Below are positions 51,497 to 60,038 of a DNA stretch of 64,000 nt, piece by piece (position 1 is the stretch's first letter; every line of letters starts with the position of its first letter). Source of the stretch: Novosphingobium sp. JCM 18896. GTDB taxonomy: Bacteria; Pseudomonadota; Alphaproteobacteria; Sphingomonadales; Sphingomonadaceae. Position numbers and translations under genes: made by a program. The notes beneath the pieces are model-generated. The model was not told where the DNA came from. It saw only the letters and a program-made list of their open reading frames with translations, and made no database searches. The stretch lies in NCBI RefSeq assembly GCF_025938095.1, contig NZ_JAPCZF010000009.1, forward strand, positions 91,435 to 155,434, given 5' to 3'.

Positions 51497-52669
51497 TCAG
51501 CCCTGCGGACTGGCAGCGGGCATCCGTGCCATCCGTTTAGCTTTGGGCGCCTTGCGTGCAGCCCCAGCATCGTCCGAGACGACGTCTTCAACGGGCGGCA
51601 CGGGTGCATCGACGGCCGGCTCCACTGCCTTGCTACGAAACAAACCGAGCTTCGCCCGTGGAGGCGACTTCGCGGTGTCGACAACGGCCGATTCCGATTT
51701 CGCCTGGCCGCTAGGTACCACCTTCGTTCGGTTGCGCGTTGGAGCCTTGGAGGTGGCAGCCGCCGCTTTCGCACCCGCATCACCCTTCGGCTTTGCTTCC
51801 TCCGACGGCGCGGCCTGAACTTGCGAGGCGGCGCCATCCGCCGCAGCCACCGGCTTCAGATCGGCGACCGGTTTCGTCGTCTTTTTTGCGGAAGAATTGC
51901 CCGAGGCCTTGCGCTTCGCAGTGTCGACGGCTCGCTTTGCGACAGGCTTCTCTTCCGCCGTTTCGATCCTCGGAGCTTTTGCGAGCGGTGTCTTCGCGGC
52001 AGGCGATTTCGAGCGGGTTCGGGCAGGGGAAGCGGCCTTCTCCTGGGTCAGCTTTTGCGCTTCGGCCGGGGCCTTCGCTGCGGTTAAGGCCGCAGCCTTT
52101 TCAGGAGCTGCCTTTGCGCGAGAGCGGGCAGGAGATGAAGCCTTCGTCGACGCCAACTTGCTTACCGCCTTTTCGGTCTGCGGCGCGGCGGCTTCGATCT
52201 TGCCGACAACCTCGGCGACCACTCCAGTCTGGCTCCCAGCATCCGGCGATTCAGCTTCAGGTTTCCGCTTGACGCCAAGTCCAATCTTCTGAGCGATCTC
52301 GCGCCGCTTAGCCGCGAAAGCTGGCGCGACCATGGGATACGAATCCGGGAGGTTGTAGCGTTTTCGATAGGTCTCAGGGGTCAATCCGTGGCGCGTCAAA
52401 TGCCGCTTCAGCGTCTGGTAGGGCTTGCCGTCGATGAGGCTAAGAATATGGTCGGGAGAGGCCAAGCTTTTGCGCACCGTGACCGCTGGCGCCGGATGTT
52501 CGTCGGCTGCCGGGTTAGATGCCGCCGGCGGATCTTCGGTGAGCGCAGATCGCGTCGTGCGGATGAGGTCGGCAAGCTCGTTTGAGGCGACAGTATTGTT
52601 TGCCAGATACGCGCTCAGCAACTGAACCGTGAGGGCGGTAACATCCGGTTTAGGCTCGGTCTCTGGCAT
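51497..52669 (-). CDS. MucR/Ros-family regulator with long Ala/Lys/Pro-rich tail
   Basis: 390-aa protein. The N-terminal 135 residues are a MucR domain: the LTVQLLSAYLANNTV segment for oligomerisation and HILSLIDGKPYQTLKRHLTRHGLTPETYR...YPMVAPAFAAKR for DNA binding. The two zinc-binding cysteines of Ros are missing, as in some rhizobial MucR proteins. About 250 further residues form a low-complexity tail with repeated SPARSRAK/SPARTRSK-like units, resembling histone H1. The ATG 52669 has AAAGGGA upstream. Likely a nucleoid-associated silencer of the island (inference). Confidence 0.85.
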   Translation of the reverse strand: MPETEPKPDVTALTVQLLSAYLANNTVASNELADLIRTTRSALTEDPPAASNPAADEHPAPAVTVRKSLASPDHILSLIDGKPYQTLKRHLTRHGLTPETYRKRYNLPDSYPMVAPAFAAKRREIAQKIGLGVKRKPEAESPDAGSQTGVVAEVVGKIEAAAPQTEKAVSKLASTKASSPARSRAKAAPEKAAALTAAKAPAEAQKLTQEKAASPARTRSKSPAAKTPLAKAPRIETAEEKPVAKRAVDTAKRKASGNSSAKKTTKPVADLKPVAAADGAASQVQAAPSEEAKPKGDAGAKAAAATSKAPTRNRTKVVPSGQAKSESAVVDTAKSPPRAKLGLFRSKAVEPAVDAPVPPVEDVVSDDAGAARKAPKAKRMARMPAASPQG

Positions 52670-53003
52670 GATGCATTTCCCTTTCACGGCTATTCGATGT
52701 GCCGGGCTGATCAGGCAGCCGTAGACGCCATTTCTTTCAAAATCCAACATCGCGGCGCGGCAGCTTTGCAAGGAACTGCCGGGCGATACCTGGCCCCGCA
52801 GTGAGTCAGTAATCGTTGTCAGTTTGCATATTCATGCAGGCTATCTGTGGACCGAAGGCGCGATTGCGACGCGTAAGGGCGAACAACGAGGGTAGCCATC
52901 AAGCGCCGGCTCGGCTAAATATCCCCACAGGAACGGGAAAGAATTGTCCGTTTCCTAAATCCGACCAACCATTATTCGAGGTGATGAAGTGCCTACTACG
53001 GAA

Positions 53004-53028
53004 GCACACCCTACACGGCAAGCCGTAA
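53004..53028. repeat. Candidate attR of the defence island
   Basis: GCACACCCTACACGG (53004-53018) followed by CAAGCCGTAA, matching attL. ACGGCAAGCCGT is a palindrome. To its right the conjugation region begins. Between mucR and this site (52670-53003) I see no convincing gene. Confidence 0.6.
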
Positions 53029-53039
53029 CTCTAAGTAGG

Positions 53040-53160
53040 TGATATTGCGCCGTTAACGCGCGTAAACGGCGTTTACGCATGTAAACGCCATTGGTGTCGT
53101 TTAGTTTATCCCGCAAAATCACGCGTTTCCGCGGCCCTGTCTGTAAACGCTTAGACGGTA
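53040..53160. promoter_or_regulatory. GTAAACG repeat cluster; candidate oriT or operator region
   Basis: GTAAACG occurs at 53062, 53081 and 53143, with an inverted copy CGTTTAC at 53070 that forms GTAAACG-G-CGTTTAC. The stretch lies just upstream of a ribbon-helix-helix protein, TraD and a MobF relaxase, where F-like plasmids carry operator and oriT elements. No nic site could be assigned by eye. Confidence 0.5.
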
Positions 53161-53193
53161 GACACCGCGCTTGCTGGCGATTAAGAATGGCAG

Positions 53194-53232
53194 CGCGATA
53201 ACCGAACCAAGCCTTCTTTCGAAAAGGCTTGG
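53194..53232 (+). promoter_or_regulatory. Conserved leader hairpin, copy 1 (masks ribosome site)
   Basis: A 21-bp block starting CGCGATAACC is identical to one at 61056. Its end forms CCAAGCCTT (53207-53215) paired with AAGGCTTGG (53224-53232). The 3' arm contains the AAAGG ribosome site of the gene at 53235, so the fold would block translation. A trans-acting protein or antisense RNA may control it. Confidence 0.7.
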
Positions 53233-53234
53233 AA

Positions 53235-53531
53235 ATGAAATCACCTTCAGAAAGCCAAGTCGTCGGCGTGCGTCTGCAGCCAGACATGGCGGGCATGATC
53301 GACCAGGTCGCGTCGATCCGTTCATGCGATCGCTCTGAGGCGCTTCGCCACATCATCCAGATCGGCGCGCCGCTCGCTCTACGCTCTCAGAACGTGAACA
53401 TCGACAGGCTGCTGACCGGGCTCGAAATCCTCGTCATCGACTGCCTTCGCCGAGCAACCGAAACCGATGCGAAAGATGCCGAAGTTTTGATCCAGGCGGC
53501 CACTACGAACGTGGCGACCTACCATGGCTGA
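53235..53531 (+). CDS. Ribbon-helix-helix protein, probable relaxosome accessory/regulator
   Basis: 98-aa protein with a ribbon-helix-helix pattern: VVGVRLQPDMAGMIDQVASI, then CDRSEALRHIIQIG. Its position before traD and traI is that of TraY/MobC-like relaxosome proteins, which bind oriT and often regulate their own operon. I chose ATG 53235 over TTG 53229 because the hairpin ribosome site is spaced for it. It overlaps traD by 8 bases. Confidence 0.7.
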   Translation: MKSPSESQVVGVRLQPDMAGMIDQVASIRSCDRSEALRHIIQIGAPLALRSQNVNIDRLLTGLEILVIDCLRRATETDAKDAEVLIQAATTNVATYHG

Positions 53532-55935
53532 TCAGGACATCCGCTTCAGCAAATCCGCCGCCACGATCGAGCATCATTCGGCGCGCGGGAAGGTTGTCCG
53601 AAACGCTGGAAACTTCACCCGGGGATCGCAGCTTTTTTCGCATGAGCTGATGATGACCTGGGCAGGAATCCGGGTTCCGATCCTGACCTGGCTTGGCACC
53701 TCCGCCGTGCTTCTGTCGATCATCTCCGCCTTCTATTTCGAGGAACACGAAATCCAGCTGTGCCTGATGAAGATCTACGCGGAATTGTGGAATTGGGTGG
53801 CGCTCAATCCGCACAAGCCGGTCAACCTTACGTTGCCCGATGGTTCGGTCGTCGTAGGGCAGATGTCGTGGGTTCCGCACCACTCGGCCGTCGTTGTGGC
53901 GTGGGCGAAATTCATGCGTCTGTTGTTGGCCTCGGGGCTAGGCTCGGTGTTCATCTGCGCACCGTTGACGCTCTGGTTTATCGACTACTCGAGGAAGCGC
54001 GGGACTGAGATTTTGAAGGAGCGCCATGAACGCGGCGCACTGCTTATTCCCAAGGATCAGCTCGTCGAAGAGATCCGCCGTCACAACCGCGCGGAGTTCG
54101 ACAAGGAATGCGCAGATCGTTCGCCGCCGGCGTCTCCTCCGGCGGTCCTTGATCTTCCCACCGCCGAGCGCGTTCGCAGCGGTTTTCACGTGCCCTATTT
54201 GCTTGCCGGCATCCCCTATCCGTGGCGGCTCGAACAAAGCCACGCGATGTTCATCGGCACGACCGGTGCGGGGAAGACCACCGAGCTGAAGAAGCTCGTG
54301 ACGCAGGCCCGCGCGCGGGGGCACCGCTGCGTGATTTTCGATCTCACCGGCAGCTTCGTCGAGAGCTTTTTCAATCCAGACACGGACACCATCCTCAACA
54401 CGATGGACCGGCGCTGCAAGCCGTGGACGATCTTCTCCGACTGCGACAACTACGCTGAGTTCCTGTCGGCCGCGACGGCGCTCATTCCGAGCGGCCACAA
54501 TGCAGAGGATGACTTCTGGCAAAAGGCCGCCCGCACGCTCTTCGTCGAGATGTGCATGAAGCTCATCCAGAAGGGCGCAACGAGCAACGGCGCGCTGGCC
54601 TATCATCTCATGCAGGCTGACCTGAAAACCATCAGCCAGGAGCTCGAAAATACGGTCGCCGCACCGCTCGTCGCGACCCAGGCGGCCAAGATGGCGGAGT
54701 CCATCCGCGCGACCTTCAACACGCACGCCAATGCGCTCCGCTTTCTCCCCGATCCCAGGCCCGGCGAGGAGGGTTTCTCGATCAATCGTTGGATGGCCGA
54801 CGAGGGCGGTGAGGGCGCTATTCTGTTCATTACCTCGACCCACCCGGACCTCGTGCTGAACAGGCCCCTGCTGACGCTGTGGATGGACCTCGCGGTGAAC
54901 GCGTTGTTCCGCATCGGTCGCACCCGAAATCTGCGTACCTGGTTTCTCCTCGACGAGGTCCACGCGCTTCATCGTCTGCCGGCGATCGAGCATGGTCTGC
55001 AGACCGCCCGCGCGGTCGGCGGCGCCTTCGTTCTGGGCATCCACTCGTTCGGAAAACTCGCCGAAACCTACGGCGAGAATGGCGCGATCAATCTCGGTTC
55101 GCTCGCCCGAACGAAGCTCATCCTGACCACCTCGGATATCGAGACGGCGAAGCGTTGCTCGGACTTCATCGGCAGCCGCGAAGTGCGCCAAATGGATGAG
55201 GCATACAGCTACGGCTACAACAATTCGCGCGATGCCTCGACGATCACACCGCGCAAGGAAGTCCAGCATCTGGTGATGCCGGACGACATCAAGGAACTGC
55301 CCTCGCTCCACGGCTTCGTGAAGTTCCCGGACGGCTTCCCGGCAGCCAAGATCCAGCTGAAATGGTTGAGCTATCCCCACGTCGCCGAAGGCTTCGAACG
55401 GGTCACCACCATGCGGGCATCCGAATACTCCCCGGAGGAGGAATCCGACGACGAAATGGGCGAGGAAGGGCGCGAGGGCGACGGGCCTGACGGCAAGCCG
55501 CAGGAGGTCCTCGATCGTGGTGAGCGGCAGCCTGAGAAGGATCCTGCAGCGGTTGATGACCGGTCAGAGGCAGAGCTCAGCGCGGAAGCCCTGCGTAGCG
55601 CGTTCCCGATGGCGCCGGCCAAGCCGACCGAAGAGCCAGGGGCCTCGAGCCCGACGGGGCAAGGCGAGCAAGCGCCCAAGTGGCTTGGCGGCCTCAAATC
55701 GCCCAACACCGGGAGCACGGATGACAGGCGGGAGAGCGAGCGTGAGCAGCAGGGAAGTACCGATGCTCAGCGTCTCCAGACCTCCGACCAGCGGAAGGAA
55801 GCCGATCGGCCCAATGCTCGAAAATCGGAGCAGGAAAGCCTGATCGCGAAGGAAGAGCGTCAGGGTATCGGTCTCGAGGAGGAGGAGCATCGCCGGGACC
55901 ACGATGCCGGCGACGATTTCGGGATGGAGATGTAG
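53524..55935 (+). CDS. traD: Type IV coupling protein TraD
   Basis: 803-aa VirD4/TraD-type coupling protein. Two transmembrane segments lie near residues 40-70 (IRVPILTWLGTSAVLLSIIS) and 137-160 (LASGLGSVFICAPLTLWFI). The Walker A motif GTTGAGKT is at 245-252, and WFLLDEVHALHRLP is the Walker B region. The last 200 residues are acidic and low complexity. It forms the inner-membrane ATPase that passes the relaxase-DNA complex to the secretion channel. It is followed 3 bp later by the relaxase gene. Confidence 0.93.
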   Translation: MADQDIRFSKSAATIEHHSARGKVVRNAGNFTRGSQLFSHELMMTWAGIRVPILTWLGTSAVLLSIISAFYFEEHEIQLCLMKIYAELWNWVALNPHKPVNLTLPDGSVVVGQMSWVPHHSAVVVAWAKFMRLLLASGLGSVFICAPLTLWFIDYSRKRGTEILKERHERGALLIPKDQLVEEIRRHNRAEFDKECADRSPPASPPAVLDLPTAERVRSGFHVPYLLAGIPYPWRLEQSHAMFIGTTGAGKTTELKKLVTQARARGHRCVIFDLTGSFVESFFNPDTDTILNTMDRRCKPWTIFSDCDNYAEFLSAATALIPSGHNAEDDFWQKAARTLFVEMCMKLIQKGATSNGALAYHLMQADLKTISQELENTVAAPLVATQAAKMAESIRATFNTHANALRFLPDPRPGEEGFSINRWMADEGGEGAILFITSTHPDLVLNRPLLTLWMDLAVNALFRIGRTRNLRTWFLLDEVHALHRLPAIEHGLQTARAVGGAFVLGIHSFGKLAETYGENGAINLGSLARTKLILTTSDIETAKRCSDFIGSREVRQMDEAYSYGYNNSRDASTITPRKEVQHLVMPDDIKELPSLHGFVKFPDGFPAAKIQLKWLSYPHVAEGFERVTTMRASEYSPEEESDDEMGEEGREGDGPDGKPQEVLDRGERQPEKDPAAVDDRSEAELSAEALRSAFPMAPAKPTEEPGASSPTGQGEQAPKWLGGLKSPNTGSTDDRRESEREQQGSTDAQRLQTSDQRKEADRPNARKSEQESLIAKEERQGIGLEEEEHRRDHDAGDDFGMEM

Positions 55936-55938
55936 ACC

Positions 55939-58900
55939 ATGCACTCCATCGCATCGGTGCGCTCCGCCGGCGGAGCTGCCAACTATTTCGCCAAGGACGA
56001 CTACTACACGGCCGAGCATTCGGCCGAGGCCACCGGGTGGGGCGGCAAGGGGGCTGAGGCGCTTGGGCTTACGGGCGATGTGAAAAAGGAGGACTTCGAA
56101 AACCTCCTCAACGGCAAGCTGCCCGATGGGACATTGGTGAACCAGAGCGCCAACCGGCGCACTGGAATCGATCTCACCTTCTCGATGCCCAAGTCGGCCA
56201 GCGTCATGGCCTACATCGCCGGCGACAAGCGCATCCTCGCGGCGCACATGGCCGCCGTCAAATCGACGATGGGCTGGGTCGAGAAGACCATGGCGGAGGC
56301 ACGCGACTACAGCCGCAACAAGAGCGGCGAGCCTGTGCGAACGGGCAATCTCGTCTATGCCATGTTCGAGCACGACACGAGCCGCAAGCTCGACCCCCAG
56401 GGCCATATTCATGTCGTCGTCGCAGCGATCACCAGGACCGCGGCTGGCAAATGGCAGGCGCTGTGGAATGGTGAGCTCTGGAAGAACAATACGACGATCG
56501 GTTCGGCCTATCACGCCGCGTTCCGAGAGGAACTTGCCAAGCTTGGATATCAAACTGAGCTTACCGGCAAACATGGGCAATTTGAGATCAGAGGCGTCCC
56601 AAAGGACGTCATCCAGGAGTTCAGCCAACGGCGCGAGGAGGTGGTCGCCAAAGCGAACGAGATCGGCATAACCACGCCTCAGGGCCGGGACCGTGTGGTG
56701 GTCAATTCCCGGGATCCCAAGATCACGGTCGATGATCGGGCGAAGCTCGGGGAGTCCTGGGTCAATCGCTCCGCCGCCCTAGGGTTCGATGGCAAGGCGC
56801 TCTTGAGCCAAGCTCTCAGCCGGAGTGCTGTCGGCGCTGGGATCGATGGGCAAAAGCCGATCGGAATTCCGGCCAGGGTTCAGGAGATCATCGCCAGCGT
56901 GAGCGGTGTGATAGGCGACTACCTGCGGCCCGCAGACGACCTCACGACCAAGGGCTTGGCCCGAGCCTCCTTGTCACCGGCGCAGCTGCGAACCGAAATG
57001 GCGGTAGCCTCCGCGATCCGAATGTTGGGGCAGCGTGAGGCGGCATTTTCGGTCAACGATATCTACAAGTCGGCCCTGAACTTTGGCCTGCCGGGCGTGA
57101 CCATCGAAGGAGCGGAGAGCCGGGTCTCGGCCCTGGTGGGCCAAGGCAAGCTGATCCCAGGAGCGACGACGAGGCTGGACGGGGTCTCCAGTCAGGTCAC
57201 CACACCGCAGCATATCGCTCAGGAGCGTCAGCTGCTTGCCGGTATCGACGAGGGCAGGGGGGCCACGGCGCCGATCGTCTCCGCCGAAGTGGTGAGCGAG
57301 AAGCTGCAGGCCGCCGCCGAGCGGCCGCTCAATGGTGAGCAGCTCGCCGCGGCAACTCTTGCGTTGAGTTCGCCCGATCGCGTCGTCGTGATACAGGGCG
57401 TCGCCGGCGCCGGCAAGACAACCATGCTGCAGGCCATGGCCGCTGTCGCCACCGATCATGGAAAGGAGGTCATCGGCCTTGCCATGGCAAACAAAATGGT
57501 CGCCATGCTCCGCGACGAAACCAACATCGACGCGACCACGGTGTCGTCCTTCGTCAACCAGCATATCCGCGGCGCAAGGGCAGGGCAGGGGTCGGCCTTC
57601 GAGGCCTCGAGGGCTGCGCTCGAGAACAAGGTCCTCGTGCTCGATGAGGCCTCGCTCGTCGCCAACGAAGCTATGAATAACCTCGTCACCATCGCCAATG
57701 TCTTCAAGCTCGACGGTCTATGGATGACGGGCGATGAGAAGCAGTTGGCTTCGATCGACTGGGGCAAGGCCTTCGGTCTTGCCCAAAGCCACGACCCGGC
57801 GATGGCGCGCCTCGACACGAGCCAGCGGCAAAAGACCGAGCACATGCAGCAGGTGGCCTCGCTCAGCCGGGCGGGCAGCTTCAAGGAGGCCTTCCAGGTG
57901 CTCGGTGCGCGGGTCCAGGCCCATGGCAACGAGTATCTCGAGCAGGCTGCGGACCGTTGGCTCAGCTTGTCGCCTGAAGATCGCGAACGCACCGCGATCT
58001 ATGCTTCTGGCCGGGTTGCGCGCTCGGAACTCAACGAATTGGTCCAAGCCGGCCTCAAAAGCGAGGGGTCGATCTCGGGCGAGGGCGTGCGGGTTACAAC
58101 GCTGCAGCAGGTCAACACGACGCGGGAGGAACTGCGGTACCCGCAAACATACCGCGCCGGTCTCGTGCTCGACGTGGTCCGGCGCAATGACGACATCAGC
58201 CTCCTGCGAGGGCGGTACGAAGTCCTCGGCTCCGATACCAAGGGCAGGGTAGTCCTGCGTAATGAGAGCGGCCGGGAGCTCCGGTTCAATCCGCAGAAGA
58301 TCAATCCTGCAGATCAGCGCGATACGCTGAAGCTTTCCGAGAAGATGGATACGTCACTGCATGGGGGCGACAAAATCCGCTGGGCCGACAACGACAAGCA
58401 GCGGGGCCTGCTGAACTCCGAAGCTGCCAAGATCCTCTCGGTCGGCGAGAACGGCGTGAAGATTGAGAACGCGAAGGGAGAGGTCCTCGAACTCCAGCTC
58501 GGCGACAAGATGCTCGAGCGCCTCGGGCTTTCCTACGCCATCAACATGCACCAGGCGCAGGGCATGACGACCGACAGGGGTATCGGCGTCATGCACTCGA
58601 CTGAGCAGAACCTCGCCACCCAGAAGTTGAGCTATGTGATGCTCACGCGCGTCCGCGAGGACGTGGAGATTTTCACGAACGACCGCGACCAGCTCCTGCG
58701 GACGATTTCGCGCAATGATGGTGAGAAGACCAGCGCTCTCGAAACAACCGGAGAGAAGACCCTTGGCAAAGCCTCGCGCTTTGACGCGAGCAAGGTCGGC
58801 AAATTCAGCGCGAGCGTATCCGCCGGCGTACTCAACGGCGCTGGTTCCGCGATCGGCTTTCCGACGCACGGGCTTGAAGCCCTTAGCGCAGCCAAATCAT

Positions 58901-58965
58901 CGGACACGCCGGCCCCGGCGAAGGACGTGGACCTGCCCGAACGCAATATCGAACGCAGCCGATGA
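55939..58965 (+). CDS. traI: MobF-family relaxase/helicase TraI
   Basis: 1008-aa conjugative relaxase with helicase. The N-terminal 300 residues are the TrwC/TraI relaxase: candidate nucleophilic tyrosines Y16, Y22 and Y23, and the histidine metal site with H156-I-H158 (DPQGHIHVVV). The helicase part has Walker A GVAGAGKT at 487-494, a VLDEASLV box, and a RecD-like end (YAINMHQAQGMTTDRG). It is shorter than F TraI (about 1750 aa) but similar to TrwC. It nicks oriT and unwinds the transferred strand. Confidence 0.94.
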   Translation: MHSIASVRSAGGAANYFAKDDYYTAEHSAEATGWGGKGAEALGLTGDVKKEDFENLLNGKLPDGTLVNQSANRRTGIDLTFSMPKSASVMAYIAGDKRILAAHMAAVKSTMGWVEKTMAEARDYSRNKSGEPVRTGNLVYAMFEHDTSRKLDPQGHIHVVVAAITRTAAGKWQALWNGELWKNNTTIGSAYHAAFREELAKLGYQTELTGKHGQFEIRGVPKDVIQEFSQRREEVVAKANEIGITTPQGRDRVVVNSRDPKITVDDRAKLGESWVNRSAALGFDGKALLSQALSRSAVGAGIDGQKPIGIPARVQEIIASVSGVIGDYLRPADDLTTKGLARASLSPAQLRTEMAVASAIRMLGQREAAFSVNDIYKSALNFGLPGVTIEGAESRVSALVGQGKLIPGATTRLDGVSSQVTTPQHIAQERQLLAGIDEGRGATAPIVSAEVVSEKLQAAAERPLNGEQLAAATLALSSPDRVVVIQGVAGAGKTTMLQAMAAVATDHGKEVIGLAMANKMVAMLRDETNIDATTVSSFVNQHIRGARAGQGSAFEASRAALENKVLVLDEASLVANEAMNNLVTIANVFKLDGLWMTGDEKQLASIDWGKAFGLAQSHDPAMARLDTSQRQKTEHMQQVASLSRAGSFKEAFQVLGARVQAHGNEYLEQAADRWLSLSPEDRERTAIYASGRVARSELNELVQAGLKSEGSISGEGVRVTTLQQVNTTREELRYPQTYRAGLVLDVVRRNDDISLLRGRYEVLGSDTKGRVVLRNESGRELRFNPQKINPADQRDTLKLSEKMDTSLHGGDKIRWADNDKQRGLLNSEAAKILSVGENGVKIENAKGEVLELQLGDKMLERLGLSYAINMHQAQGMTTDRGIGVMHSTEQNLATQKLSYVMLTRVREDVEIFTNDRDQLLRTISRNDGEKTSALETTGEKTLGKASRFDASKVGKFSASVSAGVLNGAGSAIGFPTHGLEALSAAKSSDTPAPAKDVDLPERNIERSR

Positions 58966-58975
58966 GGGCGATCAC

Positions 58976-59311
58976 ATGCTGACACCATCGAACACTCTGG
59001 CATCCATCGTCAGGCAGGCAGGCCTCGAGGACTTTGCCGATGCGATCACGATCCACAAGCCCATGCGATGTGACTCCCATGCCCAAACTTATGCGCGATG
59101 CGGCCACTTGGCGGACGCGATCGCGCAGGAGCAGGTCTTGGCGGATGTGGCGGCGATTGGCTTCGCGCTGTTTGCGGCCGCTGTGGTCGGCCGGATCGCG
59201 GTTACCTTTGTCGAGCTGGCGGGGCTCGCCCTCCGACGTCGACGCGATTGGTTGAAGGTCCGGGCAGCGATCTCGCACGGCGGTTTGCAAGCGGAGGCGA
59301 TCGATGGCTAG
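58976..59311 (+). CDS. Small membrane protein
   Basis: 111-aa protein starting ATG 58976, 10 bp after traI. A cysteine/histidine-containing N-terminal part (MRCDSHAQTYARCGHLADA) is followed by one hydrophobic helix (LADVAAIGFALFAAAVVGRI). Function unknown; clustering with traI and traD suggests a conjugation accessory. The ribosome site is weak (GAGGGCG). Confidence 0.6.
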   Translation: MLTPSNTLASIVRQAGLEDFADAITIHKPMRCDSHAQTYARCGHLADAIAQEQVLADVAAIGFALFAAAVVGRIAVTFVELAGLALRRRRDWLKVRAAISHGGLQAEAIDG

Positions 59312-59344
59312 TGGTCACTCTTACGGAGCTTTCTGCCGCTCCTC

Positions 59345-59833
59345 ATGGTTCTCGGGTTCGCGCTACTGGTGAAAGCCTGGCTTGGGCGGCGACCATCGGG
59401 GCCAACGCTCGACGTGATGCCGGCGCCCCTGATGACGCCGATCGAGCGCAGGACGCTCGCGCTGATTGAAGAAACGCTGCCCTGGGCGAGGATCCACGCT
59501 CAAGTATCGATGGGTGCGATCCTCAAGCCCAAGAAGGGTCTGAACCGCTCTCAGGCGACGTCCGTTCGGAACAGGTTCTCGAGCAAGCGCGTGGATTACG
59601 TCGTTGAAGATCGTCAGACCGGAAAGGTCGTCCTGCTGATCGAGCTCGACGATCGCTACCACCGGGCCGATTCAGATGCCCGCCGGGATCGCATGATGGC
59701 GGCCGCTGGATACGCCACGCTGCGCCTGCCAGGGTCGGAAACTCCGAGCCGAGAAAGTGTGGAGCGGCACATTCGGCACGCCTTCGCTCAACAGCCCGAG
59801 CTACTTCCGCGGGAGATCCGCTATGGGCATTGA
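59345..59833 (+). CDS. DUF2726 nuclease-like protein
   Basis: 162-aa protein. After a short hydrophobic N-terminus comes DUF2726: PLMTPIERRTLALIEETLP, then VDYVVEDRQTGKVVLLIELDDRYH, the D...ExD pattern of the restriction-endonuclease-like fold, and RRDRMMAAAGYATLRLP. Proteins of this kind are common in conjugation loci; substrates are unknown. It overlaps the next small gene by 11 bases. Confidence 0.85.
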   Translation: MVLGFALLVKAWLGRRPSGPTLDVMPAPLMTPIERRTLALIEETLPWARIHAQVSMGAILKPKKGLNRSQATSVRNRFSSKRVDYVVEDRQTGKVVLLIELDDRYHRADSDARRDRMMAAAGYATLRLPGSETPSRESVERHIRHAFAQQPELLPREIRYGH

Positions 59834-59990
59834 TGATCGGGATTACATGCGCGAGCGTAAAGGTCCGCGGCCCGGTGCCCCGGGGGACACGCGCTGGAAC
59901 GATCGAAGGTCGCGTGTCGAACGAGGCGACTGGGCAGGCGCCCGCTGCGACCCGAACCGACAAGGCTTTGTGTACCAAAAGGACCGCTGA
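59823..59990 (+). CDS. Small conserved basic protein
   Basis: 55-aa basic protein starting MGIDDRDYMRERKG, an opening I have seen in small conserved proteins of proteobacteria encoded beside conjugation and protease genes. It is rich in Arg and Asp (TRWNDRRSRVERGDW). It overlaps the DUF2726 gene, which supports coupled translation. Function unknown. Confidence 0.6.
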   Translation: MGIDDRDYMRERKGPRPGAPGDTRWNDRRSRVERGDWAGARCDPNRQGFVYQKDR

Positions 59991-60038
59991 TGGCGAGAGC
60001 GAGGGGCAAAAACCCGGGTCGCCTGGGCGGGAAAGCTT

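Larger units (their letters stand above)
34658..53028. mobile_element. Integrative defence island
   Basis: The segment begins with two tandem tyrosine integrases, ends at a matching att-like repeat, and separates two blocks of plasmid-type genes. Cargo: the five-gene methyltransferase-HerA-Vsr cassette (37297-48268), two unknown proteins, a dGTPase-like gene and a MucR-type regulator. Part of it (about 48.3-50.1 kb) is visibly AT-richer than the surroundings. Ends are inferred from the 15-bp repeat and gene content. Confidence 0.6.

Noticed and set aside
52816..53028. 70-codon ORF ending at attR
   Set aside because: No ribosome site or family signal; only its last codons match the left ORF because both cross the att repeat.
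53938..55380. 480-codon minus-strand frame opposite traD
   Set aside because: traD on the plus strand has clear Walker motifs and membrane segments; the antisense frame has none.
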